This document shows, one piece after another, positions 1 to 8,923 of a stretch of 64,000 nucleotides of DNA. This DNA comes from Polynucleobacter rarus (lineage in GTDB: Bacteria > Pseudomonadota > Gammaproteobacteria > Burkholderiales > Burkholderiaceae). The DNA is taken from the NCBI RefSeq assembly GCF_003072505.1, contig NZ_NTGB01000001.1:1278659-1342658 (forward strand). Reading direction: 5' to 3'. The notes below the pieces were generated by a model. That model was not told the origin of the DNA, ran no database searches, and saw only the letters and a list, made by a program, of their open reading frames with translations. Both the position numbers and the translations under genes were made by a program. Every line of letters begins with the position of its first letter. The stretch's first letter is position 1.

Positions 1-162
1 AATTAGAGAAGAACCTACAATTACAAAGTCTACTTTAATACCAGCCTAAAAACAGTTTCAGACCATGTAATAATGATTCTTCAAACTTTTTAAAACGCCT
101 TGTAGTTTGTTCTTAATTCCTGAAATTCAGATTAAGATTGATTGCTCACAGATTAAAAAAAA

Positions 163-2025
163 ATGAATATTACTCTCATCTCATCTATTTTCTTGTTTTA
201 TGGAATCTTGTCTCTTGCTTATGCAGGTGTGTTATTTCAATTCATTAGTAAAACTAAAGATTCTGCTATTACTTTCTGGGCTTTTGGTGCTTTATTGATG
301 GGTATTGCTACGATTTTTACGATATTCCGAACTGAATCGAATTTATCATTAGCCTATCTCCTTTCAAATGGCCTCGCATTTAATGCCTATATCTTCTTCG
401 CTATCGGACTCCAACAGATTGAGGGTAATGAAAGTAAATTCAAACATAAGGTAATTTACTCGATTGGATATCTTTTACTATATTGCAGTGCTTTAAGTTT
501 TATTGGCTTGTATTTCAGTAAAACCTATCAAACAATTTGTGTATCAACTCTTGTATTCACGATATATTTATATTGTGGCTACATCTGTATTAGGATTAAT
601 CGAAAAAATCCTAATTTACACATAAAAATACTAGCTGTCACGGCTTTCTTAAGCTCCTTAGTTTGGGCTTTTAGAATTATATTTGCACCCTTTGGAATAT
701 CTGCGAGTGCCTTTGATACGAACATGATCAATTCACTTATTTTTATTTGCATATTTGTTTTGGGTATCTTTTGGTATTTTACTTTTAGTGCTTTTCTCTA
801 TTCGCAAGCAAGTAAAGCTGAGCAAGTAGCACTTAACCGCTTTGAAGGAATGGCAACAACTTTGCCGTGCGCCCTTTATGAATTCGTGCTTTTTCCCGAT
901 TACTCTAGTCAATTCACGTACATTAGCCCTTCCATTAAGGATATTCTTGGACACGACGCTGAGTCAATTATGGCGGACTCGTCCCTGATCATCGAACAAA
1001 TTCATCCAGATGATCAAGAACACTTTTGGAAGACCAATTTAGAAGCGTATTACTCTGGTAATACTTTTTTAATTGAAACTAGGTTAATCGTGGCAGATGG
1101 TTCAGTTAAATGGATTCAAGTTTCTTCTTCACCAAGAGGCGAGGACTTTAAAAATGTTCCCTGGAGCGGGTATATTATTGACATCACAAATCGAAAACAG
1201 TTTGAGATGAAGGCTAAAACTGTTGATTCATTAACCTTGTTAAATGAAGAAACGTCAAGGCTCTTAAAAGAAAAAGAACAACTTGTTGTTAGTTTGCTCA
1301 GGGCGAACAAAACATCGGTAACTGGCGCTCTAGCGGCATCAATTGCGCATGAATTAAATCAACCAATCGGTGCGTCGAATTTAAATATACAATTTTTACA
1401 AAAAAAGCTGAATCAAAATGAACTAGACCCTGAGCTGACTAGTAAGGTTCTAGCCCTATTGGCTAGGGATAATGACCGAGCAGGTACTATTATTCAATCA
1501 CTACGATCTATTTTTCTAGAGACTTACACGAAAAACGCATTAATTAACTTTGATAATGTTCTTCAGTCAGTCCTTTCGATCATCATGCCAGAAGCTAATA
1601 AGAAAGAGATTTCTATAAATATTGATGTTGAACCTAAGATACAAGTATCGATGAATGAAGTTGAATTGAATCAAATTTTATTAAATCTTCTGACTAACGC
1701 GATTAGAGAGTTATCCAATTCTGATGTCACACATAAAGAAATACTCATCAAAGGGACTCAGACTTCTACCGAAAACATGACTAGTATCTCAATTTCAGAT
1801 AGTGGGAGAGGGATTAGTGCAGACCGACATCACAATTTATTTGAATTATTAAGTAATGAAAAAAATATCGGGATGGGAATTGGTCTATGGCTGTGCAAAT
1901 ACATTGTTACAAAAAATGATGGAAAAATAGTTTATGAGAGAAGTGACATGGGCGGCGCTAAATTTACTCTCTCCATACCTAATAAAATATTAACTCCACG
2001 TCTTTTTAAAACGAATAATCCCTAG
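163..2025 (+). CDS. Membrane PAS-domain sensor histidine kinase
   Basis: This is a membrane sensor kinase that should autophosphorylate and pass phosphate to the response regulator encoded 58 bases downstream. About seven hydrophobic segments lie between residues 3 and 213. A PAS_3-like domain follows at roughly 226-345, ending in the usual DITNRKQ sequence, and then a short coiled-coil linker. The H-box reads AHELNQP with the phosphate-accepting His396. The N-box has Asn512, the G1 box DSGRG begins near 546 and the G2 box GMGIGL near 570, so the kinase core is complete. It has no receiver domain of its own. No good ribosome binding site precedes the ATG. The ligand is unknown; position beside aromatic-degradation genes allows, but does not show, an aromatic signal. 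Confidence 0.9.
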   Translation: MNITLISSIFLFYGILSLAYAGVLFQFISKTKDSAITFWAFGALLMGIATIFTIFRTESNLSLAYLLSNGLAFNAYIFFAIGLQQIEGNESKFKHKVIYSIGYLLLYCSALSFIGLYFSKTYQTICVSTLVFTIYLYCGYICIRINRKNPNLHIKILAVTAFLSSLVWAFRIIFAPFGISASAFDTNMINSLIFICIFVLGIFWYFTFSAFLYSQASKAEQVALNRFEGMATTLPCALYEFVLFPDYSSQFTYISPSIKDILGHDAESIMADSSLIIEQIHPDDQEHFWKTNLEAYYSGNTFLIETRLIVADGSVKWIQVSSSPRGEDFKNVPWSGYIIDITNRKQFEMKAKTVDSLTLLNEETSRLLKEKEQLVVSLLRANKTSVTGALAASIAHELNQPIGASNLNIQFLQKKLNQNELDPELTSKVLALLARDNDRAGTIIQSLRSIFLETYTKNALINFDNVLQSVLSIIMPEANKKEISINIDVEPKIQVSMNEVELNQILLNLLTNAIRELSNSDVTHKEILIKGTQTSTENMTSISISDSGRGISADRHHNLFELLSNEKNIGMGIGLWLCKYIVTKNDGKIVYERSDMGGAKFTLSIPNKILTPRLFKTNNP

Positions 2026-2083
2026 GGACAATAGCGTAAGATTTTTTTAAACGTTATATTAAAATCTTTGAGAATTGTTATAA

Positions 2084-3451
2084 ATGAAAACTTTGGGATA
2101 CATCTATCTTATCGATGATGATGAGGCAATAAGAGACTCTTTAACCCTGACCTTAACGGACATGGGTTACGAGGTTTTCAGCTTTTCTAAAGCAAGTTTG
2201 TTTCTAGATGCATTTCCAATTGAGTCGCCGGCAGTCATTTTGTTAGATATGCAAATGCCAGAAATGTCTGGGCTAGAATTGCAAGAGAAACTACTCCAAA
2301 AAGGTAAAACGACACCAATCATTTTTATAAGCGGTCAAAGTCATCAAAAGCAAATAATTGATGTTTTTAGAAATGGTGCAAAAGATTTTATTTTAAAACC
2401 TTTTAGTGATCAACAGTTATTAAGTCCAATTAAATTGGCGATTGAAGCAGATCGTCAATCACAGAATTCACTCGATGAAAAAAATAGGATTCAAAATTTA
2501 TACGCCCTATTAACCCCAAAGGAAAAAGAGGTTTGTGATTTACTGGTAAAAGTTCCTTTAAGTAAAGAGGTTGCGCAGATTTTAAATATTTCTGAATCTA
2601 CCGTAAAGATACATAAATCGAGAGTAATGCAAAAAATGGCGGTTACTTCTTTACAACATTTGACAGCCAACTATCTTGAGGCGCGTCTTGGATCTTTTAT
2701 TTCAAAGGACTTAACTTCCCACATATCTTTCAAAAGCGATTGGCGCAAAAAGCTAGAGTCGATTGCAGACAATGATTCAATCAATGCTGAACTAGTCAAA
2801 GAGATGTTAAGTCACTCAGAATTCCAATTCTTGTCGACTATCACTGCACTTGCTAAGGCACGGGATAACGAAACGGGAAATCACATTGTCCGCACCCAAC
2901 ACTATGTCAACTTACTAGCTATACGTTTACGAAAAAATGGGCGTTACCTTCATGAACTTTCAGATAGCTTTGTTAAGTCATTAGTTAAAGCAGCGCCGTT
3001 GCATGATATTGGTAAGGTGGGTATTCCAGATAAAATATTGTTAAAGAAAGGCTCACTCACTGAAACTGAGTGGACCATTATGAAAACACACACATTAATT
3101 GGAGAATCCATATTACAATCCGGCGACATCGAAAATGATGATGCCCAGTCTGATGTAATCACAAAAGCGATTAAGATTGCTGGAGGTCATCACGAAAAAT
3201 GGGACGGAACTGGCTATCCCCGAGGCTTAGCTGGTGAATCTATTCCGCTTGAAGCTAGGATTATGATGCTAGCTGATGTTTATGATGCCTTAGTCAGCAA
3301 ACGTGTTTATAAGAAAGCATGGACTCACGAGGACGCAGTTGAAGAAATCAAGCGTGAAAAAGGGACTCGTTTCGACCCGTTAATCGTTGATGCCTTTATT
3401 GATGAATTGGAAACATTTCGGGCAATTGCTTTAACTTATGGTGATCAATAA
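2084..3451 (+). CDS. Response regulator: REC, LuxR-type HTH and HD-GYP domains in one chain
   Basis: The protein has three modules. Residues 4-120 form a receiver domain with acidic pocket DDD (11-13) and phospho-acceptor Asp55 in LLDMQMPEMSG. Residues about 142-200 form a LuxR/FixJ-type helix-turn-helix (LTPKEKEV, then ISESTVKIHKSRVMQKM). Residues about 250-445 form an HD-GYP domain with LHDIGKVGIPD, a paired HH before EKWDGTGYPRGL, and LADVYDAL. HD-GYP domains hydrolyse cyclic di-GMP, and all metal-binding motifs seem intact. Receiver-HTH and receiver-HD-GYP proteins are both common, but the three together in one polypeptide are unusual. It probably works with the kinase just upstream. Whether it binds DNA, degrades c-di-GMP or does both cannot be told from sequence. 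Confidence 0.9.
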   Translation: MKTLGYIYLIDDDEAIRDSLTLTLTDMGYEVFSFSKASLFLDAFPIESPAVILLDMQMPEMSGLELQEKLLQKGKTTPIIFISGQSHQKQIIDVFRNGAKDFILKPFSDQQLLSPIKLAIEADRQSQNSLDEKNRIQNLYALLTPKEKEVCDLLVKVPLSKEVAQILNISESTVKIHKSRVMQKMAVTSLQHLTANYLEARLGSFISKDLTSHISFKSDWRKKLESIADNDSINAELVKEMLSHSEFQFLSTITALAKARDNETGNHIVRTQHYVNLLAIRLRKNGRYLHELSDSFVKSLVKAAPLHDIGKVGIPDKILLKKGSLTETEWTIMKTHTLIGESILQSGDIENDDAQSDVITKAIKIAGGHHEKWDGTGYPRGLAGESIPLEARIMMLADVYDALVSKRVYKKAWTHEDAVEEIKREKGTRFDPLIVDAFIDELETFRAIALTYGDQ

Positions 3452-3781
3452 TTCATCCCGTTATTTCAATATTAATTATTCGCTTTGATACGACAATTCA
3501 TTTCTACTTCTCCCAAATAAAGATTTCTTTTCAGTAAACATAGCAGGCTATATTAGCTTAGCGATCTTTAAAAGATAGGCCGAAGCTAATTCTTGTAATG
3601 ACCTTCCAGCTTTTTAACCTACTTCACCTAAGCACTAAATTAGTACCCAAATACGTCTTGAGTTATCTAACACTTATTCATAGCTTAATATTCTAATAAA
3701 TAGCCTGATGACTCCGTTAGGAGATTAAAATGAAGATGAATTAATTAAGCGAATCACCGAAAAATAGGTTATAAAATTTCA
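3452..3781. other. 330-base intergenic leader before the Rieske oxygenase genes
   Basis: This A/T-rich stretch separates the response regulator from the oxygenase large subunit and must hold the promoter of the latter. I see no strong sigma70 promoter, no terminator and no convincing operator. The one noticeable element is a good Shine-Dalgarno sequence (AGGAG, 3719-3723) placed before a four-codon reading frame (ATG 3730, TAA 3742-3744). The oxygenase start at 3782 has only a weak AGG about 14 bases upstream. Confidence 0.5.
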
Positions 3782-5065
3782 ATGAATAATCCTTCACAGC
3801 AAGTTCATTCCAGCATAGATCAAATTGATCAATTTGAATGGCCATTCAAAGATACAAGTCACGTGCCTTTTGAGGTGTACACAAATCTAGAGATTTACAA
3901 AGAAGAATTAAATCGTTTTTATTATAAAAATCATTGGTGTTATGTTGGCTTAGAAGCTGAGATCCCCAATGCAGGAGACTTTAAAAGAACAGTGATTGGC
4001 GAGCGCTCTGTCATTTTAGTTCGCGGTCAAAATTCAGAAATTTATGTCGTTGAAAATGTCTGCGCCCATCGTGGTATGCAGTTTTGTCGTGAAAGCCATG
4101 GCAATAAAAAAGAATTTGTTTGTCCTTACCATCAATGGAACTATAGTTTAAAAGGTGATTTACAGGGTGTCCCCTTTCGTAGAGGGGTAAAAAAAGATGG
4201 TCAAGTTCAAGGTGGCATGCCAAAAGAGTTTAATCCGAGTGAGAATCATTTAACGCAGTTAAAAGTCGCTACTCGGGGTGGTGTCGTTTTTGCCAGCTTT
4301 GATCACGAAATCGAATCCCTTGAAGAATTTTTGGGTGAAGACATGCTGACGTACTTCGATCGTCTATTTGATGGGCGAGAACTCACGATTTTGGGCTATA
4401 ACCGTCAAAAAATTCCGGGGAACTGGAAATTGATGCAAGAAAATATTAAAGACCCCTATCACCCTGGTTTATTACATACTTGGTTTGTCACTTACGGATT
4501 ATGGCGTGCAGATAATGAATCAAAATTACTAATGGACAAACATCATCGTCATGCGGCGATGATTTCACGCAGGGGTAATGCCGGTGTTAAGTCCCAAGAA
4601 GTAACAGCGGGTGTAACAACCTTTAAAGATACCATGCAAATCCAAGATAAACGTTTAATTGATATCGTAGAAGAGCCTTGGTGGAATGGTCCAACAGCAG
4701 TCATGCTGACCCTCTTTCCCTCTGTCATTATTCAACAGCAAGTCAATAGTGTTTCAACTCGTCATATTCAACCGAATGGGCATGGCTCTTTCGACTTTGT
4801 TTGGACGCATTTCGGTTTTAAAGACGATAGCGAAGAAATGACGCAACGACGCCTCATACAAGCTAATCTCTTTGGCCCAGCGGGATTTGTATCAGCGGAT
4901 GATGGTGAAGTTATTGAACTCTCTCAAAAAGGCTTTGAACAAAAACCGAGCCACCGAGCTTTAGTTCAATTAGGCGGATACAGCGTTGAAAATACGGATC
5001 ACATGGTTACTGAAACACTGATTCGCGGCATGTATCAATATTGGCGCAAAGTGATGGAGAAATAA
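3782..5065 (+). CDS. Rieske oxygenase large subunit, salicylate 5-hydroxylase/anthranilate dioxygenase type
   Basis: This is the catalytic alpha subunit of a three-component, Rieske-type ring hydroxylase in the cytoplasm. The Rieske [2Fe-2S] site is Cys94-x-His96 and, 17 residues later, Cys114-x2-His117. The mononuclear iron site is Asp224, His227 and His232 in KDPYHPGLLH, with a likely third ligand in the C-terminal SADDGE segment. The sequence as I remember it is very close to NagG, the salicylate 5-hydroxylase large subunit that makes gentisate, and next closest to AndAc of anthranilate 1,2-dioxygenase. Length (427) fits both. The small subunit follows with no gap. No ferredoxin or ferredoxin reductase gene of the Nag type is in the window, so electrons must come from elsewhere. 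Family assignment is secure; the substrate is not. Confidence 0.85.
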   Translation: MNNPSQQVHSSIDQIDQFEWPFKDTSHVPFEVYTNLEIYKEELNRFYYKNHWCYVGLEAEIPNAGDFKRTVIGERSVILVRGQNSEIYVVENVCAHRGMQFCRESHGNKKEFVCPYHQWNYSLKGDLQGVPFRRGVKKDGQVQGGMPKEFNPSENHLTQLKVATRGGVVFASFDHEIESLEEFLGEDMLTYFDRLFDGRELTILGYNRQKIPGNWKLMQENIKDPYHPGLLHTWFVTYGLWRADNESKLLMDKHHRHAAMISRRGNAGVKSQEVTAGVTTFKDTMQIQDKRLIDIVEEPWWNGPTAVMLTLFPSVIIQQQVNSVSTRHIQPNGHGSFDFVWTHFGFKDDSEEMTQRRLIQANLFGPAGFVSADDGEVIELSQKGFEQKPSHRALVQLGGYSVENTDHMVTETLIRGMYQYWRKVMEK

Positions 5066-5539
5066 ATGGATCAAGATAATTTACTTTTAAAAATTATTCA
5101 TTTGAATGCGCAATACGCAAGTGTGGTGAACCAAGCAAATTGGCAAGCATGGATGGACCTCTTTGTAGAGGATTGCTCTTATAAAATTCAACCTAGAGAA
5201 AACTTTGATCGTCAAATGCCATTATGTACTTTAGCTCTATTATCCAAAGGGATGCTAAAGGACCGTGTCTACGGTATTACGAATACCCTCTATCATGACC
5301 CATACTACCAAAGGCACATCATTGGTTTACCCCTGATTTTAAAGGCCACTGAGGAGCAGATTTTTTGTGAGACGAACTATGCCGTTTTTAGAACCAAGTT
5401 CAGTGAAACAACGGAAGTCATGAATGTGGGGCGATACATTGATGTACTGGTTTTTGAAAATCAGCAATTAAAAATTAAATCCAGAAATTGCGTCTTTGAT
5501 TCAGAAATGATTTCTAATTCGATTATCTATCCGATATAA
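5066..5539 (+). CDS. Rieske oxygenase small (beta) subunit
   Basis: This 157-residue protein is the beta subunit of the oxygenase encoded immediately upstream; the ATG follows the preceding TAA directly, so the pair is translationally coupled. Ring-hydroxylase beta subunits have a SnoaL/NTF2-like cone fold and mainly hold the alpha3beta3 hexamer together. The segment NWQAWMDLFVEDCSYKI near residues 23-40 and the later VGRYIDVLVFE pattern match NagH/AndAd-type small subunits, which are about this long. The gene ends only 7 bases before the oppositely oriented ABC transporter operon ends, with no terminator visible between them. Confidence 0.85.
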   Translation: MDQDNLLLKIIHLNAQYASVVNQANWQAWMDLFVEDCSYKIQPRENFDRQMPLCTLALLSKGMLKDRVYGITNTLYHDPYYQRHIIGLPLILKATEEQIFCETNYAVFRTKFSETTEVMNVGRYIDVLVFENQQLKIKSRNCVFDSEMISNSIIYPI

Positions 5540-5546
5540 ACTGGAA

Positions 5547-6254
5547 TTAAATTCCTAAGTATTTGGATAGATCGGCATGCTGAAAAACTTCTTGGGAATT
5601 CCCTTGCAAAACCACTTGTCCTTTTTGTAAAACTAAAGCCCGGTCAGAATGTTGAAGCACTTTGCGCCAGTCACGGTCGACAATTAAAGTTGCAATGCCA
5701 CTTCCGCGGATTTCTTTAATTACACGCCAAATTTCAGCAACAATCAAGGGCGCTAGCCCCTCAGTTGCCTCATCTAAAATCAATAACTCCGGATGTGTCA
5801 TCAGTGCACGACTGATGGATAGCATTTGTTGCTCCCCCCCAGACAACTGATCACCTAAATTAGATAATCGTTCTGCTAACCGAGGAAATGTACTAAGAAC
5901 GCGGTCTAAAGTCCAATCCATTTCACCATGACGACCGGGTCTTGAGGCCATTAATAGGTTTTCTTTAACCGTCAAATTACCGAAAATTCCCCGCCCTTCT
6001 GGAACATAGGCAACGCCGAGTCTGGCAACTTGATAAGGTTGCATCTGCATGGCATCCACACCGCGAATAGCAATATGTCCTTCACGTTGGGCAACGTGGC
6101 CAAGTAATGTTCTAATAAGGGTACTTTTCCCCATACCATTCTTACCGAGAAGTCCAATCGTCTCCTTACTCTGAATATGTAAATCAATGCCATGTAGCAC
6201 ATGACTAGAGCCATACCAAGCATGAATATCACGCGCATCTAATAAATGATTCAA
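5547..6254 (-). CDS. ABC importer ATPase, LivF type (benzoate island)
   Basis: This is one of two ATP-binding subunits of a branched-chain-amino-acid-type (HAAT) importer. The Walker A motif is GKNGMGKST, the signature is LSGGEQQ and Walker B is LLILDEATEG. Length (235) is normal for LivF. The segment after Walker B reads LIVDRDW where most LivF proteins have LVEQN, so the switch region is slightly unusual. The gene is last of a long leftward operon starting at 14603 and overlaps the LivG-type gene by 4 bases. Because the operon also carries benzoate-CoA ligase and a box dehydrogenase, the transporter probably imports benzoate or a relative rather than amino acids. That substrate is inferred from context. 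Confidence 0.88.
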   Translation of the reverse strand: MNHLLDARDIHAWYGSSHVLHGIDLHIQSKETIGLLGKNGMGKSTLIRTLLGHVAQREGHIAIRGVDAMQMQPYQVARLGVAYVPEGRGIFGNLTVKENLLMASRPGRHGEMDWTLDRVLSTFPRLAERLSNLGDQLSGGEQQMLSISRALMTHPELLILDEATEGLAPLIVAEIWRVIKEIRGSGIATLIVDRDWRKVLQHSDRALVLQKGQVVLQGNSQEVFQHADLSKYLGI

Positions 6255-7015
6255 GCTTCCTCCCCTAAATAAGCGACTTTTACATCCTTATTTTCTTTGA
6301 CCTCAGCAGCTGTTCCGTGGGCTATCACAGAACCGTTGACCATTACCGTAATCACGTCAGCCACTTTAAAAATAGCATCCATATCATGCTCAACCAGTAG
6401 AATTGCATGGTCTTTTCTAATCTCCATGAGGAAACTCAACATTCTATCGGTTTCATCCGCTCCCATTCCCGCCAAAGGCTCATCAAGTAATAAGACTTGG
6501 GGATTGGTTGCAAGGCACATCGCCACTTCTAACTGACGCTTTTGACCATGAGAAATTACCCCAGATGGCCGATGCATAATATGCTCTAAACCGGTTTTTT
6601 GAATCACGAACATCGCTTGTTCAGTACTTAGCTTACAGGATGTTCCATCCTGCCAAAATTTCCAGGGCTGTTGATAGTTTGCTTGTGCCGACAAACGACA
6701 ATTTTCAAAAACGGTTAACTCGTTAAAAATCGTATTTCTTTGATAACTCTTGCCCAAACCTAAACGAGCTCGCTCATGTTGCGCAGAGTTAGTAACATCT
6801 TTTCCTAGCAATTCGACTCGACCATCAGATAGCTCAATTTCTCCAGAAAGCAAATTGATTAAGGTTGATTTACCAGCCCCGTTAGTACCAATTACAGCAT
6901 GAATCTGCCCCTTTAAAAGTTCAATATTCACGCCATTAACAGCCACTAAACCACCCCACCGCCTTGTAAGATTAGTCCCTCTTAAAACGATATCTTGATT
7001 ATGAGTTGTCATCAT
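6251..7015 (-). CDS. ABC importer ATPase, LivG type (benzoate island)
   Basis: This is the second ATPase of the HAAT-type importer. Walker A is GTNGAGKST, the signature region is ISHGQKRQLE and Walker B is VLLLDEPLAGMG. The H-loop histidine is present in LLVEHDMD. The LivG signature normally begins LSYG or LSHG, so ISHG is an acceptable variant. Length 254 fits. It shares one base with the LivM-type gene and overlaps the LivF-type gene by 4 bases, so all three are likely translated together. It acts at the cytoplasmic face of the inner membrane with the two permeases encoded upstream. Confidence 0.9.
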   Translation of the reverse strand: MMTTHNQDIVLRGTNLTRRWGGLVAVNGVNIELLKGQIHAVIGTNGAGKSTLINLLSGEIELSDGRVELLGKDVTNSAQHERARLGLGKSYQRNTIFNELTVFENCRLSAQANYQQPWKFWQDGTSCKLSTEQAMFVIQKTGLEHIMHRPSGVISHGQKRQLEVAMCLATNPQVLLLDEPLAGMGADETDRMLSFLMEIRKDHAILLVEHDMDAIFKVADVITVMVNGSVIAHGTAAEVKENKDVKVAYLGEEA

Positions 7016-8028
7016 TAATGTCCACTTCCTGAAGAGCTAACTTGATCATTATCATCGGGAGTTTCGGCTGTTTTACCAACGAGTTTGTTTTGCCAAAGAC
7101 TAGGCAGACCAATCAAACCCTTCGGTAATAAGGCTACACAGAGAATGATTGCGATCCCAAGTCCCAAATGCCAATGCTTCGTAAATACCCCAAATATTGC
7201 CTCAGATCTAAAGAACTCTTCTAATAAGTTATAGGCAAATGCCCCGATAAGAGCACCCCTTAAATGGCCAAGGCCACCAAGAATAATCATGATGAGGACC
7301 GCTCCTGACTGATGCCAGCTTAATAACTCAGGGTTGACATAGCCATCTTTTACAGCAAATAAGAAACCAGCTAAACCAGCAATCGCTCCAGAAATTACAA
7401 AAGCAGCTAGTTTATAAAAATAAGTGTTGTACCCGGTGGCCTTCATCCTTTGTTCATTTAATTTAATTCCAAGCAGGGCCCTACCAAAGCGAGACCTTGT
7501 AATTAAACCCAATAGTCCCAAAACACTAAACAAGATGAAAACAGTAAACAAATAAAAATTTAAGGAACTATTCAACGAGATATTTCCAGGGAGATTTGGC
7601 TTGACGTATAAATAAATACCATCAGTACCTCCACCGATTGGGGTATCGTGAATCACATAGTAAGCCATTTGGGCAAAGGCCAAAGTGACCATAATAAAAT
7701 ATACGCCTTTAGTTCTTAAGGATAAAGCTCCTACAAATAACGCATAGAGTGCTGCTAATAAAACACTAATGGGAAGTAAAAAAGCTACTAAAGGCTGAGC
7801 AACATCCGTAGAAAAAATGACCGTCGCATAGGCGCCAATTCCAAAAAAAGCTGCTTGTCCAAAACAAACTAATCCGGTCCTGCCCACCAACAACTCAAGA
7901 CTCAAAGCAAAAATGCCGAAAATAATTGTCTTTGTCATCCAATCAATACCATAATCACCTCCAAACAAAGGGATTGCAGCAAAAGAAAGAAGTAAACACC
8001 CCAAGAAAATAACTGGATATTTTTTCAT
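7015..8028 (-). CDS. ABC importer permease, LivM type (benzoate island)
   Basis: This is an inner-membrane permease of the HAAT family with about ten hydrophobic segments. LivM hallmarks are visible: GRTGLVCFGQAAFFGIGAY near residues 49-67, the loop segment after LKGVYF/RTKGVYFIMVTLAFAQM, and the C-terminal IILGGLGHLRGALIGAF region that contacts the ATPases. Length 337 is typical. It overlaps the LivH-type gene by 4 bases and the LivG-type gene by 1. A short hydrophilic Ser/Gly-rich tail closes the protein. Its substrate is inferred to be benzoate or a similar aromatic acid from the operon content. Confidence 0.9.
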   Translation of the reverse strand: MKKYPVIFLGCLLLSFAAIPLFGGDYGIDWMTKTIIFGIFALSLELLVGRTGLVCFGQAAFFGIGAYATVIFSTDVAQPLVAFLLPISVLLAALYALFVGALSLRTKGVYFIMVTLAFAQMAYYVIHDTPIGGGTDGIYLYVKPNLPGNISLNSSLNFYLFTVFILFSVLGLLGLITRSRFGRALLGIKLNEQRMKATGYNTYFYKLAAFVISGAIAGLAGFLFAVKDGYVNPELLSWHQSGAVLIMIILGGLGHLRGALIGAFAYNLLEEFFRSEAIFGVFTKHWHLGLGIAIILCVALLPKGLIGLPSLWQNKLVGKTAETPDDNDQVSSSGSGH

Positions 8029-8909
8029 GAGCCCGCCTTAAAAAGCCCACTTGGCTTCCAAAGAAGAATGACAGCCATCAAGATATAAACTAAAACACCC
8101 GCTATTTGAGGAAGAAAGACCTTCCCAAAGGTATCAACAAAACCAATCAATAACGCAGCAACAAAGGCTCCTTTAATTGAACCGATACCACCAATGACAA
8201 CCACCACAAAACAAATAATTAAAATCCCTTGCCCCATACCTGGATAGACTGAAGAAACTGGAGCAGCAACCATCCCAGCAAATGCAGCGATTGCCACACC
8301 TGAAGCAAAAACCACTCTATATAAAAATTGAATGTTGATACCTAGGGACTGAGTCATTTCACGGTTTACACTTCCGGCGCGAATCATCATGCCAAGCTTG
8401 GTACGTGTCAAGACGATATACATCCCAACCGCGAGAAGTAAACACATACCGGAGATAAATACGCGGTAAGTTGGATAGGTCATAACATCATTGAGTTGAA
8501 TACTACCTGATAGCCAATCAGGCATCTGAACGCCATGTACATCATCGCCCACCAAAATGCTTCGGACTTCTTCAAAAACCAATATCAAACCGTATGTCAT
8601 TAATACTTGTTGAAGATGATCGCGTTGATAGAGATAACTATAAAAAGCCCACTCTAGAAAATATCCTAATAGGATGGATACAACTAAACCAAATAACATC
8701 GTAGTAATGAAACCACCGCCAAACATCCCCGTAACAATCGGAGCAAGTCCATAGGCTAAATAGGCACCAATCATGTAGAAGCTACCATGAGCCAAATTGA
8801 TAACCCCCATAATACCGAAAATGAGGGTTAAGCCAGCGGCCAATAAAAATAATAGTAAACCGTACTGGACAGAGTTCAGCGTTTGAATCAAGAAAGTAAA
8901 GAAGTCCAT
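8025..8909 (-). CDS. ABC importer permease, LivH type (benzoate island)
   Basis: This is the partner permease of the LivM-type protein. The characteristic LivH start, with LFLLAAGLTLIFGIMGVINLAHGSF-like sequence spread over residues 19-43, is present. So is the VVVIGGIGSIKGAFVAALL region near 236-254 that forms the ATPase-coupling loop. It has about eight hydrophobic segments and normal length (294). It begins 15 bases after the solute-binding-protein gene and overlaps the next gene by 4 bases, so it is clearly part of the same operon. Confidence 0.9.
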   Translation of the reverse strand: MDFFTFLIQTLNSVQYGLLLFLLAAGLTLIFGIMGVINLAHGSFYMIGAYLAYGLAPIVTGMFGGGFITTMLFGLVVSILLGYFLEWAFYSYLYQRDHLQQVLMTYGLILVFEEVRSILVGDDVHGVQMPDWLSGSIQLNDVMTYPTYRVFISGMCLLLAVGMYIVLTRTKLGMMIRAGSVNREMTQSLGINIQFLYRVVFASGVAIAAFAGMVAAPVSSVYPGMGQGILIICFVVVVIGGIGSIKGAFVAALLIGFVDTFGKVFLPQIAGVLVYILMAVILLWKPSGLFKAGS

Positions 8910-8923
8910 AAATCCTTCAATAA

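Noticed and set aside
1..162. A gene end or promoter at the window start
   Set aside because: Too short and A/T-rich to assign; no codon pattern or promoter pair is convincing.
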